A stretch of 20,930 bases of DNA, from assembly GCA_905220665.1 (NCBI GenBank), contig CAJNAR010000115.1, positions 1 to 20,930 on the forward strand. Direction: 5' to 3'. The stretch comes from Albugo candida (taxonomy: Eukaryota; Oomycota; Peronosporomycetes; Albuginales; Albuginaceae). Shown here piece after piece: positions 1 through 9,363 of this stretch. A model generated the notes under the pieces. The model did not search any database, had not been told where the DNA came from, and saw nothing but the letters and a program-made list of their open reading frames with translations. The number at the start of each line of letters is the position of its first letter. Position 1 is the stretch's first letter. Position numbers and translations under genes: made by a program.

Positions 1-4
1 CTTT
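1..4. repeat. Left-edge fragment of a preceding unit
   Basis: The bases CTTT directly precede the AGTGTGGA anchor of unit 1, matching the end of a preceding unit. The array therefore continues to the left. Confidence 0.6.
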
Positions 5-227
5 AGTGTGGACAGATTTGGTTGCCGAAACTTCTGAGTAGTGAAAAAAATAACGTTTTCATTCTTTCTGCTTCTATCTCCGTTTGGTATCATTCAATGT
101 GAGAACTTTCCTGTAGTGAAACAAAAAATGTGTCGTATAAAAAGTACTAGCGTGTCAGACGCATTTCTTGCTTCGATAAAAATGACATAGATGGAATATC
201 TTAGTCACAGAGTCAACCATCGAACTT

Positions 228-234
228 AAAAAAA
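228..234 (-). other. A-run of variable length; T-run on minus strand (representative, unit 1)
   Basis: After CGAACTT each unit has an A-run followed by CCCGAC, CCGAC, GCCCGAC or CCGTAC. Run length varies between units, from 6 (units 14, 30) to 10 (units 10, 12, 16, 18, 21). On the minus strand it is a T-run about 34 nt beyond the B-box-like motif, where a Pol III terminator would be expected if that motif were functional. The length variation fits replication slippage or homopolymer sequencing error. Confidence 0.5.
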
Positions 235-254
235 CCCCGACAAAGCCATATTTT

Positions 255-281
255 GGTAGGAGTGTTCTCATTCGAACCTAC
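255..281. other. Conserved dyad (potential hairpin), representative in unit 1
   Basis: GGTAGG and CCTAC flank a 16-base interior that also contains GTTC...GAAC, so the strand could fold into a short stem (GTAG/CTAC plus GTTC/GAAC, with an asymmetric bulge). It appears unchanged in nearly all units, including diverged unit 31. Units 15, 19, 30, 34 and 35 change GGTAGG to TGTAGG, and unit 33 has one change (CAATCGAAC). Low variation here contrasts with the variable heads and tails. It is seen as sequence; any fold or function is inferred. Confidence 0.45.
268..278 (-). promoter_or_regulatory. B-box-like motif (partial Pol III internal promoter match), representative
   Basis: On the minus strand this reads GGTTCGAATGA. 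The Pol III B-box consensus is GGTTCGANNCC, so it matches through GGTTCGA and fails at the final CC. The T-stem of a tRNA cannot form here (GTAGG against GAGAA), so this is not an intact tRNA gene. An A-box-like AGTGGTT lies about 64 nt upstream on the same strand, and a T-run lies downstream. An ancestral tRNA or SINE link is possible but could also be chance. Confidence 0.25.
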
Positions 282-335
282 ACAGTTCATGTTTATAAGA
301 TAAACAAGGTCAAAAAGTGTTGTAATTTTGATATA

Positions 336-348
336 AACCACTAACAGA
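336..348 (-). promoter_or_regulatory. A-box-like motif on minus strand, representative
   Basis: The minus strand reads TCTGTTAGTGGTT. The 3' half, AGTGGTT, resembles the A-box/D-loop segment of tRNA genes (TRGYNNAGTGG), but the 5' half does not fit. The start-to-start distance to the B-box-like motif is about 64 nt, longer than in an intron-less tRNA gene. A TTTTT run lies between the two boxes (plus-strand A-run at 312-316) and would tend to stop Pol III early, which weakens the case. Confidence 0.18.
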
Positions 349-393
349 TTCAAGTCAATGCTTTGTTTGAGCTTGTTTGAAGGAATATGACTC

Positions 394-413
394 GCGATAT
401 AAATACTTTTTTT
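394..413 (+). other. CGCGATATAAATAC plus T-run block, representative in unit 1
   Basis: TCGCGA is followed by TATAAATAC and a run of about seven T. The block is present in almost every unit. Units 31, 33 and 35 change GCGATAT to GCTATAT; unit 32 has TATATATA; unit 34 loses one A; units 2, 5, 27 and 30 have GCGACAT. TATAAATA looks like a TATA box, but no gene lies downstream and the region is AT-rich, so I do not call a promoter. Run length varies by a few T between units. Confidence 0.35.
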
Positions 414-554
414 CCTATCATGTCAGCAATTGTACCGAATAGACAGTTTTCTTAGTGCTACTGTGATCAATATTAGCATCCATGAGGTGCTTTCAAAAGT
501 TCTCAAGAGGAACTCCAGAGACGATTTTAATGTATCATTTTCTTGATGATTTTT

Positions 555-1106
555 AGTGTGGACAGATTTGAATGCCGAAACTTCTCAGTAGTAAAAAAGA
601 ATATCGTTTTCATTCTTTCTGCTTCTATCTCCGTTTGATATCATTCAATGTGAGAACGTTCCTGTAGTGAAACAAAAAATGTGTCGTATAAAAAGTACTA
701 GCGTGTCAGACGCATTTCTTGCTTCGAGAAAAATGACATAGATGGAATATCTTAGTCACAGAGTCAACCATCGAACTTAAAAAAAAACCCGACAAAGCCA
801 TATTTTGGTAGGAGTGTTCTCATTCGAACCTACACAGTTCATGTTTATAAGATAAACAAGGTCAAAAAGGGCTGTAATTTTGAGATAAACCACTAACAGA
901 TTCAAGTCAATGCTTTGTTTGAGCTTGTTTGAAGGATTATGACTCGCGACATAAATACTTTTTTTCCTATCATGTCAGCAATTGTACCGGATAGACAGTT
1001 TTCTTAGTGCTACGGTGATAAATATTAGCATTCATGAGGTGCTTTTAAAAGTTCTCAAGAGGAACTCCAGAGACGATTTTAATGTATCATTTTCTTGACG
1101 ATTTTT
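555..1106. repeat. Satellite unit 2 (type A)
   Basis: 552 bp. Head GATTTGAATGCC with the A-type CTCAGTAGTA; EcoRV site present (GATATC); palindrome GAACGTTC intact at 654-661. Middle GAGAAAAATG, A9 run, GGGCTG. Tail GCGACAT, ACGGTGATAAAT, CATTCATG, CTTTTAAAAG and TCAAGAGG. Confidence 0.95.
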
Positions 1107-1657
1107 AGTGTGGACAGATTTGATTGCCGAAACTTCTCAGTAGTAAAAAAGAATATCGTTTTCATTCTTTCTGCTTCTATCTCCGTTTGATATCATTCAA
1201 TGTGAGAACTTTTCTGTAGTGAAACAAAAAATGTGTCGTATAAAAAGTACTAGCGTGTCAGACGCATTTCTTGCTTCGAGAAAAATGACATAGATGGAAT
1301 ATCTTAGTCACAGAGTCAACCATCGAACTTAAAAAAAAACCCGACAAAGCCATATTTTGGTAGGAGTGTTCTCATTCGAACCTACACAGTTCATGTTTAT
1401 AAGATAAACAAGGTCAAAAAGGGCTGTAATTTTGAGATAAACCACTAACAGATTCAAGTCAATGCTTTGTTTGAGCTTGTTTGAAGGAATATGACTCGCG
1501 ATATAAATACTTTTTTTCCTATCATGTCAGCAATTGTACCGAATAGACAGTTTTCTTAGTGCTACTGTGATAAATATTAGCATCCATGAGGTGCTTTTAA
1601 AAGTTCTCAAGAGGAACTCCAGAGACGATTTTAATGTATCATTTTCTTGATGATTTT
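1107..1657. repeat. Satellite unit 3 (type A)
   Basis: 551 bp. GATTTGATT head, A type, GATATC present. The three-state site reads GAACTTTTC, a variant otherwise seen in unit 38. A9 run, GGGCTG, GAGATAAACC, GGAATATG, CTTTTAAAAG and TCAAGAGG. Confidence 0.95.
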
Positions 1658-2208
1658 AGTGTGGACAGATTTGATTGCCGAAACTTCTCAGTAGTAAAAA
1701 AGAATATCGTTTCCATTGTTTCTGCTTCTATCTCCGTTTGATATCATTCAATGTGAGAACCTTCCTGTAGTGAAACAAAAAATGTGTCGTATAAAAAGTA
1801 CTAGCGTGTCAGACGCATTTCTTGCTTCGAGAAAAATGACATAGATGGAATATCTTAGTCACACAGTCAACCATCGGACTTAAAAAAAACCCGACAAAGC
1901 CATATTTTGGTAGGAGTGTTCTCATTCGAACCTACACAGTTCATGTTTATAAGATAAACAAGGTCAAAAAGGGCTGTAATTTTGAGATAAACCACTAACA
2001 GATTCAAGTCAATGCTTTGTTTGAGCTTGTCTGAAGGAATATGACTCGCGATATAAATACTTTTTTTCCTATCATGTCAGCAATTGTACCGAATAGACAG
2101 TTTTCTTAGTGCTACGGTGATAAATATTAGCATTCATGAGGTGCTTTTAAAAGTTCTCAAGAGGAACTCCAGAGACGATTTTAATGTATCATTTTCTTGA
2201 TGATTTTT
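1658..2208. repeat. Satellite unit 4 (type A with a type C patch)
   Basis: 551 bp. The A-type CTCAGTAGTA head is followed by TTTCCATTGTTTC (about 1709-1722), the tract that otherwise marks type C units. This is a likely short conversion tract. Private changes: CACACAGTC, CATCGGAC and CTTGTCTGAAGG. Entry has one T fewer (GATTTTAG). Confidence 0.95.
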
Positions 2209-2759
2209 AGTGTGGACAGATTTGAATGCCGAAACTTCTCAGTAGTAAAAAAGAATATCGTTTTCATTCTTTCTGCTTCTATCTTCGTTTGATATCACTC
2301 AATGTGAGAACGTTCCTGTAGTGAAACAAAAAATGTGTCGTATAAAAAGTACTAACGTGTCAGACGCATTTCTTGCTTCGAGAAAAATGACATAGATGGA
2401 ATATCTTAGTCACAGAGTCAACCATCGAACTTAAAAAAAACCCGACAAAGCCATATTTTGGTAGGAGTGTTCTCATTCGAACCTACACAGTTCATGTTTA
2501 TAAGATAAACAAGGTCAAAAAGGGCTGTAATTTTGAGATAAACCACTAACAGATTCAAGTCAATGCTTTGTTTGAGCTTGTTTGAAGGATTATGACTCGC
2601 GACATAAATACTTTTTTTCCTATCATGTCAGCAATTGTACCGAATAGACAGTTTTCTTAGTGCTACTGTGATAAATATTAGCATCCATGAGGTGCTTTTA
2701 AAAGTTCTCAAGAGGAACTCCAGAGACGATTTTAATGTATCATTTTCTTGATGATTTTT
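2209..2759. repeat. Satellite unit 5 (type A)
   Basis: 551 bp. GAATGCC head; CTTCGTTTGATATCACTC (shared in part with unit 7); GAACGTTC; ACTAACGTG in place of ACTAGCGTG. GGGCTG, GCGACAT, CTTTTAAAAG and TCAAGAGG. Confidence 0.95.
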
Positions 2760-3309
2760 AGTGTGGACAGATTTGATTGCCGAAACTTCTCAGTAGTAAA
2801 AAAGAATATCGTTTCATTCTTTCTGCTTCTATCTCCGTTTGATATCATTCAATGTGAGAACGTTCCTGTAGTGAAACAAAAAATGTGTCGTATAAAAAGT
2901 ACTAGCGTGTCAGACGCATTTCTTGCTTCGAGAAAAATGACATAGATGGAATATCTTAGTCACAGAGTCAACCATCGAACTTAAAAAAAACCCGACAAAG
3001 CCATATTTTGGTAGGAGTGTTCTCATTCGAACCTACACAGTTCATGTTTATAAGATAAACAAGGTCAAAAAGTGTTGTAATTTTGAGATAAACCACTAAC
3101 AGATTCAAGTCAATGCTTTGTTTGAGCTTGTTTGAAGGATTATGACTCGCGATATAAATACTTTTTTTCCTATCATGTCAGCAATTGTACCGAATAGACA
3201 GTTTTCTTAATGCTACTGCGATAAATATTAGCATCCATGAGGTGCTTTTAAAAGTTCTCAAGAGGAACTCCAGAGACGATTTTAATGTATCATTTTCTTG
3301 ATGATTTTT
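2760..3309. repeat. Satellite unit 6 (type A)
   Basis: 550 bp. GATTGCC head with the three-T form CGTTTCATTC, which leaves a short frame (ATG at 2751 to 2945) open by chance. GAACGTTC. Tail has the private TTAATGCTAC, then CTGCGATAAAT, shared with the tails of units 7, 13, 17 and 20. Confidence 0.95.
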
Positions 3310-3860
3310 AGTGTGGACAGATTTGATTGCCGAAACTTCTCAGTAGTAAAAAAGAATATCGTTTTCATTCTTTCTGCATCTATCTTCGTTTGATATCACT
3401 CAATGTGAGAACGTTCCTGTAGTGAAACAAAAAATGTGTCGTATAAAAAGTACTAGCGTGTCAGACGCATTTCTTGCTTCGAGAAAAATGACATAGATGG
3501 AATATCTTAGTCACAGAGTCAACCATCGAACTTAAAAAAAACCCGACAAAGCCATATTTTGGTAGGAGTGTTCTCATTCGAACCTACACAGTTCATGTTT
3601 ATAAGATAAACAAGGTCAAAAAGTGTTGTAATTTTGAGATAAACCACTAACAGATTCAAGTCAATGCTTTGTTTGAGCTTGTTTGAAGGATTATGACTCG
3701 CGATATAAATACTTTTTTTCCTATCATGTCAGCAATTGTACCGAATAGACAGTTTTCTTAGTGCTACTGCGATAAATATTAGCATCCATGAGGTGCTTTT
3801 AAAAGTTCTCAAGAGGAACTCCAGAGACGATTTTAATGTATCATTTTCTTGATGATTTTT
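3310..3860. repeat. Satellite unit 7 (type A)
   Basis: 551 bp. CTGCATCTATC replaces CTGCTTCTATC, shared only with adjacent unit 8, a sign of recent local duplication. CTTCGTTTGATATCACTC as in unit 5; CTGCGATAAAT tail; CTTTTAAAAG. Confidence 0.95.
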
Positions 3861-4413
3861 AGTGTGGACAGATTTGATTGCCGAAACTTCTCAGTAGTAA
3901 AAAAGAATATCGTTTTCATTCTTTCTGCATCTATCTCCGTTTGATATCACTCAATGTGAGAACGTTCCTGTAGTGAAACAAAAAATGTGTCGTATAAAAA
4001 GTACTAGCGTGTCAGACGCATTTCTTGCTTCGAGAAAAATGACATAGATGGAATATCTTAGTCACAGAGTCAACCATCGAACTTAAAAAAAAACCCGACA
4101 AAGCCATATTTTTGGTAGGAGTGTTCTCATTCGAACCTACACAGTTCATGTTTATAAGATAAACAAGGTCAAAAAGTGTTGTAATTTTGATATGAACCAC
4201 TAACAGATTCAAGTCAATGCTTTGTTTGAGCTTGTTTGACGGATTATGACTCGCGATATAAATACTTTTTTTCCTATCATGTCAGCAATTGTACCGAATA
4301 GACAGTTTTCTTAGTGCTACTGTGATAAATATTAGTATCCATGAGGTGCTTTCAAAAGTTCTCAAGAGGAACTCCAGAGACGATTTTAATGTATCATTTT
4401 CTTGATGATTTTT
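3861..4413. repeat. Satellite unit 8 (type A)
   Basis: 553 bp. CTGCATCTATC as in unit 7. Extra T in ATATTTTTGG, A9 run. GATATGAACC and GTTTGACGG are both rare and both shared with unit 15. Tail: private TTAGTATCC; CTTTCAAAAG; TCAAGAGG. Confidence 0.95.
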
Positions 4414-4962
4414 AGTGTGGATAGATTTGATTGCCGAAACTTCTCAGTAGTAAAAAAGAATATCGTTTCATTCTTTCTGCTTCTATCTCCGTTTGATATC
4501 ATTCAATGTGAGAACCTTCCTGTAGTGAAACAAAAAATGTGTCATATAAAAAGTACTAGCGTGTCAGACGCATTTCTTGCTTCGATAAAAATGACATAAG
4601 TGGAATATCTCAGTCACAGAGTCAACCATCGAAGTCCAAAAAACCCGACAAAGCCATATTTTGGTAGGAGTGTTCTCATTCGAACCTACACAGTTCATGT
4701 TTATAAGATAAACAAGGTCAAAAAGGGCTGTAATTTTGAGATAAACCACTAACAGATTCAAGTCAATGCTTTGTTTGAGCTTGTTTGAAGGAATATGACT
4801 CGCGATATAAATACTTTTTTTCCTATCATGTCAGCAATAGTACCGGATAGACAGTTTTCTTAGTGCTACGGTGATAAATATTAGCATCCATGAGGTGCTT
4901 TCAAAAGTTCTCGGGAGGAACTCCGGAGACGATTTTAATGTATCATTTTCTTGATGATTTTT
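4414..4962. repeat. Satellite unit 9 (type A)
   Basis: 549 bp. GGATAG in the anchor (also units 25, 34, 39). GAACCTTC; GTCATATAAA (private). CGAAGTCCAAAAAACCC replaces CGAACTT plus A-run and is shared only with unit 35, 26 units away. Tail CAATAGTACCGG, ACGGTGATAAAT, TCGGGAGG and CTCCGGAG, nearly the same as the tail of unit 15. Confidence 0.95.
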
Positions 4963-5512
4963 AGTGTGGACAGATTTGAATGCCGAAACTTTTCAGTAGT
5001 AAAAAGAATATCGTTTCATTCTTTCTGCTTCTATCTCCGTTTGATATCATTCAATGTGAGAACCTTCCTGTAGTGAAACAAAAAATGTGTCGTATAAAAA
5101 GTACTAACGTGTCAGACGCATTTCTTGCTTCGAGAAAAATGACATAGATGGAATATCTTAGTCACAGAGTCAACCATCGAACTTAAAAAAAAAACCGACA
5201 AAGCCATATTTTGGTAGGAGTGTTCTCATTCGAACCTACACAGTTCATGTTTATAAGATAAACAAGGTCAAAAAGGGCTGTAATTTTGAGATAAACCACT
5301 AACAGATTCAAGTCAATGCTTTGTTTGAGCTTGTTTGAAGGATTATGACTCGCGATATAAATACTTTTTTTCCTATCACGTCAGCAATTGTACCGAATAG
5401 ACAGTTTTCTTAGTGCTACTGTGATCAATATAAGCATCCATGAGAAGCTTTCAAAAGGTCTCGGGAGGAACTCTAAAGACGATTTTAATGTATCATTTTC
5501 TTGATGAGCTTG
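4963..5512. repeat. Satellite unit 10 (type A head, GAGCTT exit)
   Basis: 550 bp. GAATGCC; ACTTTTCAG; GAACCTTC; ACTAACGTG; A10 then CCGAC. Tail: CCTATCACGTC (shared with unit 30), CAATATAAGC, CATGAGAAGC, GGTCTCGGGAGG and CTCTAAAGACG. It exits through GATGAGCTTGAG into a type C unit. Confidence 0.95.
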
Positions 5513-6062
5513 AGTGTGGACAGATTAGGTTGCCGATACTTCTGAGTAGTGAAAAAAATATCGTTTCCATTGTTTCTGCTTCTATCTCCGTTTGGTATCA
5601 TTCAATGTGAGAACGTTCCTGTAGTGAAACAAAAAATGTGTCGTAAAAAAAGTACTAGCGTGTCAGACGCATTTCTTGCTTCGGGAAAAATGACATAAAT
5701 GGAATATCTTAGTCACAGAGTCAACCATCGAACTTAAAAAAAACCGTACAAAGCCATATTTTGGTAGGAGTGTTCTCATTCGAACCTACACAGTTCATGT
5801 TTATAAGATAAACAAGGTCAAAAAGTGTTGTAATTTTGATATAAACCACTAACAGATTCAAGTCAACGCTTTGTTTGAGCTTGTTTGAAGGATTATGACT
5901 CGCGATATAAATACATTTTTTCCTGTCATGTCGGCAATAGTACCGGATAGACAGTTTTCTTAGTGCTACTGTGATCAATATCAGCATCCATGAGAAGCTT
6001 TCAAAAGGTCTCGGGAGGAACTCTAAAGACGGTTTTATTGTATCATTTTCTTGATGAGCTTG
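5513..6062. repeat. Satellite unit 11 (type C)
   Basis: 550 bp. GATTAGG, GCCGATACT, CTGAGTAGTG and CCATTGTTTC. GTATCATTC; GAACGTTC; private CGTAAAAAAAG. GGGAAAAATGACATAAATGG and CCGTACAAAG are a linked pair found again only in units 20 and 22. Tail CCTGTCATGTCGGCAATAG (also units 24, 33, 35), CATGAGAAGC and a second GAGCTTGAG exit. Confidence 0.95.
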
Positions 6063-6613
6063 AGTGTGGACAGATTAGGTTGCTGATACTTCTGAGTAGT
6101 GAAATAAAATATCGTTTCCATTGTTTCTGCTTCTATCTCCGTTTGATATCATTCAATGTGAGAACCTTCCTGTAGTGAAACAAAAACTGTGTCGTATAAA
6201 AAGTACTAGCGTGTCAGACGCATTTCTTGCTTCGAGAAAAATGACATAGATGGAATATCTTAGTCACAGAGTCAACCATCGAACTTAAAAAAAAAACCGA
6301 CAAAGCCATATTTTGGTAGGAGTGTTCTCATTCGAACCTACACAGTTCATGTTTATAAGATAAACAAGGTCAAAAAGTGTTGTAATTTTGATATAACCAC
6401 TAACAGATTCAAGTCAATGCTTTGTTTGAGCTTGTTTGAAGGATTATGACTCGCGATATAAATACTTGTTTTCCTATCATGTCAGCAATTGTACCGGATA
6501 GACAGTTTTCTTAGTGCTACGGTGATAAATATTAGCATTCATGAGGTGCTTTCAAAAGTTCTCGGGAGGAACTCCAGAGACGATTTTAATGTATCATTTT
6601 CTTGATGATTTTT
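6063..6613. repeat. Satellite unit 12 (type C)
   Basis: 551 bp. GATTAGG with private GCTGATACT; GTGAAATAAAATATCG; CCATTGTTTC; GATATC present; GAACCTTC; private CAAAAACTGTG. A10 then CCGAC. One-base loss in GATATAACC. ATACTTGTTTTCC interrupts the T-run. Tail returns to GATGATTTTTAG. Confidence 0.95.
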
Positions 6614-7164
6614 AGTGTGGACAGATTTGAATGCCGAAACTTCTCAGTAGTAAAAAAGAATATCGTTTTCATTCTTTCTGCTTCTATCTCCGTTTGATAT
6701 CACTCAATGTGAGAACGTTCCTGTAGTGAAACAAAAATGTGTCGTATAAAAAGTACTAGCGTGTCAGACGCATTTCTTGCTTCGGGAAAAATGACATAAA
6801 TGGAATATCTTAGTCACAGAGTCAACCATCGAACTTAAAAAAAAACCGACAAAGCCATATTTTGGTAGGAGTGTTCTCATTCGAACCTACACAGTTCATG
6901 TTTATAAGATAAACAAGGTCAAAAAGTGTTGTAATTTTTGAGATAAACCACTAACAGATTCAAGTCAATGCTTTGTTTGAGCTTGTTTGAAGGATTATGA
7001 CTCGCGATATAAATACTTTTTTTCCTATCATGTCAGCAATTGTACCGAATAGACAGTTTTCTTAGTGCTACTGCGATAAATATTAGCATCCATGAGGTGC
7101 TTTTAAAAGTTCTCAAGAGGAACTCCAGAGACGATTTTAATGTATCATTTTCTTGATGATTTTT
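6614..7164. repeat. Satellite unit 13 (type A)
   Basis: 551 bp. GAATGCC; GATATCACTC; GAACGTTC; CAAAAATG (one A lost). GGGAAAAATGACATAAATGG as in units 11, 20 and 22, but with CCGAC. GTAATTTTTGAG (five T, also unit 16). CTGCGATAAAT and CTTTTAAAAG tail. Confidence 0.95.
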
Positions 7165-7711
7165 AGTGTGGACAGATTTGATTGCCGAAACTTCTCAGTA
7201 GTAAAAAAGAATATCGTTTCATTCTTTCTGCTTCTATCTCCGTTTGATATCATTCAATGTGAGAACGTTCCTGTAGTGAAACAAAAAATGTGTCGTATAA
7301 AAAGTACTAGCGTGTCAGACGCATTTCTTGCTTCGATAAAAATGACATAAATGGAATATCTTAGTCACAGAGTCAACCATCGAACTTAAAAAACCGACAA
7401 AGCCATATTTTGGTAGGAGTGTTCTCATTCGAACCTACACAGTTCATGTTTATAAGATAAACAAGGTCAAAAAAGGCTGTAATTTTGAGATAAACCACTA
7501 ACAGATTCAAGTCAATGCTTTGTTTGAGCTTGTTTGAAGGAATATGACTCGCGATATAAATACTTTTTTTCCTATCATGTCAGCAATAGTACCGGATAGA
7601 CAGTTTTCTTAGTGCTACTGTGATCAATATTAGCATCCATGAGGTGCTTTCAAAAGTTCTCGGGAGGAACTCCAGAGACGATTTTAATGTATCATTTTTT
7701 TGATGATTTTT
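7165..7711. repeat. Satellite unit 14 (type A)
   Basis: 547 bp, the shortest normal unit, because the A-run is only six before CCGAC. CGTTTCATTC; GAACGTTC; GATAAAAATGACATAAATGG; AAAAAAGGCTG (also unit 27). Tail CAATAGTACCGG, TGATCAAT, TCGGGAGG and CATTTTTTTGATG. Confidence 0.95.
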
Positions 7712-8260
7712 AGTGTGGACAGATTTGATTGCCGAAACTTCTCAGTAGTAAAAAAGAATATCGTTTTCATTCTTTCTGCTTCTTTCTCCGTTTGATATCA
7801 CTCAATGTGAGAACCTTCCTGTAGTGAAACAAAAAATGTGTCGTATAAAAAGTACTAGCGTGTCAGACGCATTTCTTGCTTCGAGAAAAATGACATAGAT
7901 GGAATATCTTAGTCACAGAGTCAACCATCGAACTCAAAAAACCCGACAAAGCCATATTTTTGTAGGAGTGTTCTCATTCGAACCTACACAGTTCATGTTT
8001 ATAAGATAAACAAGGTCAAAAAGTGTTGTAATTTTGATATGAAACCACTAACAGATTCAAGTCAATGCTTTGTTTGAGCTTGTTTGACGGATTATGACTC
8101 GCGATATAAATACTTTTTTCCTATCATGTCAGCAATAGTACCGGATAGACAGTTTTCTTAGTGCTACGGTGATAAATATTAGCATCCATGAGGTGCTTTC
8201 AAAAGTTCTCGGGAGGAACTCCGGAGACGATTTTAATGTATCATTTTCTTGATGATTTTT
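7712..8260. repeat. Satellite unit 15 (type A)
   Basis: 549 bp. Private CTTCTTTCTCC; GATATCACTC; GAACCTTC; GAACTCAAAAAACCC (private); TTTTTGTAGG. GATATGAAACC and GTTTGACGG echo unit 8. Tail CAATAGTACCGG, ACGGTGATAAAT, TCGGGAGG and CTCCGGAG as in unit 9. Confidence 0.95.
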
Positions 8261-8813
8261 AGTGTGGACAGATTTGATTGCCGAAACTTCTCAGTAGTAA
8301 AAAAGAATATCGTTTCATTCTTTCTGCTTCTATCTCCGTTTGATATCATTCAATGTGAGAACCTTCCTGTAGTGAAACAAAAAATGTGTCGTATAAAAAG
8401 TACTAACGTGTCAGACGCATTTCTTGCTTCGAGAAAAATGACATAGATGGAATATCTTAGTCACAGAGTCAACCATCGAACTTAAAAAAAAAACCCGACA
8501 AAGCCATATTTTGGTAGGAGTGTTCTCATTCGAACCTACACAGTTCATGTTTATAAGATAAACAAGGTCAAAAAGTGTTGTAATTTTTGAGATAAACCAC
8601 TAACAGATTCAAGTCCATGCTTTGTTTGAGCTTGTTTGAAGGATTATGACTCGCGATATAAATACTTTTTTTCCTATCATGTCAGCAATTGTACCGGATA
8701 GACAGTTTTCTTAGTGCTACTGTAATAAATATTAGCATCCATGAGGTGCTTTTAAAAGTTCTCAAGAGGAACTCCAGAGACGATTTTCATGTATCATTTT
8801 CTTGATAATTTTT
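8261..8813. repeat. Satellite unit 16 (type A)
   Basis: 553 bp. CGTTTCATTC; GAACCTTC; ACTAACGTG; A10 then CCC; GTAATTTTTGAG; AAGTCCATGC (also units 20, 33). CTGTAATAAAT, shared only with unit 25. CTTTTAAAAG; private GATTTTCATG and CTTGATAATT. Confidence 0.95.
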
Positions 8814-9363
8814 AGTGTGGACAGATTTGATTGCCGAAACTTCTCAGTAGTAAAAAAGAATATCGTTTTCATTCTTTCTGCTTCTATCTCCGTTTGGTAT
8901 CATTCAATGTGAGAACGTTCCTGTAGTGAAACAAAAATGTGTCGTATAAAAAGTACTAGCGTGTCAGACGCATTTCTTGCTTCGAGAAAAATGACATAAG
9001 TGGAATATCTTAGTCACAGAGTCAACCATCGAACTTAAAAAAAACCCGACAAAGCCATATTTTGGTAGGAGTGTTCTCATTCGAACCTACACAGTTCATG
9101 TTTATAAGATAAACAAGGTCAAAAAGGGCTGTAATTTTGAGATAAACCACTAACAGATTCAAGTCAATGCTTTGTTTGAGCTTGTTTGAAGGATTATGAC
9201 TCGCGATATAAATACTTTTTTTCCTATCATGTCAGCAATTGTACCGAATAGACAGTTTTCTTAGTGCTACTGCGATAAATATTAGCATCCATGAGGTGCT
9301 TTTAAAAGTTCTCAAGAGGAACTCCAGAGACGATTTTAATGTATCATTTTCTTGATGATTTTT
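8814..9363. repeat. Satellite unit 17 (type A)
   Basis: 550 bp. GATTGCC; CGTTTTCATTC; GGTATCATTC; GAACGTTC; CAAAAATG; GACATAAGTGG; GGGCTG. Tail CTGCGATAAAT, CTTTTAAAAG and TCAAGAGG. Confidence 0.95.

Larger units (their letters stand above)
5..554. repeat. Satellite unit 1 (type B head)
   Basis: 550 bp. The head has GATTTGG and CTGAGTAGTG with an A-run and AACG (type B), otherwise seen only in units 32-37. It has GGTATCATTC, so no EcoRV site, and GAACTTTC at the three-state site. Middle: GATAAAAATGACATAG, GTGTTG and GATATAAACC. Tail: TGATCAAT, CTTTCAAAAG and TCAAGAGG. It resembles the right-hand domain more than its neighbours, units 2-10. Confidence 0.95.

Noticed and set aside
44..165. Internal sub-repeat: GTAGTAAAAAAGAATATCGT versus GTAGTGAAACAAAAAATGTG, and CGTGTCAGACGC versus CATGTCAGCAAT
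   Set aside because: The similarities are short, rest on A-runs and do not fall at a constant spacing. No shorter ancestral period (such as one third of the unit) is visible.
240..360. Intact tRNA gene on the minus strand
   Set aside because: Only the GGTTCGAAT loop-like core and an AGTGGTT piece match. The T-stem does not pair, and no acceptor stem or anticodon arm can be assigned.
394..405. TATA-box promoter at TATAAATA in each unit
   Set aside because: TATA-like words are common in AT-rich DNA and no conserved gene or RNA follows. It is kept only as a sequence block.
2751..2945. Recurring short plus-strand frame (about 65 codons) beginning MIFSVDRFDCR, open in units 6, 9, 14, 16, 18, 22, 24, 29, 30 and 34
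   Set aside because: It stays open only where the A- and T-runs around GAATATCG have certain lengths. One extra T in most other units shifts the frame. There is no splice or regulatory context and the lysine, serine and phenylalanine content reflects the AT-rich repeat.
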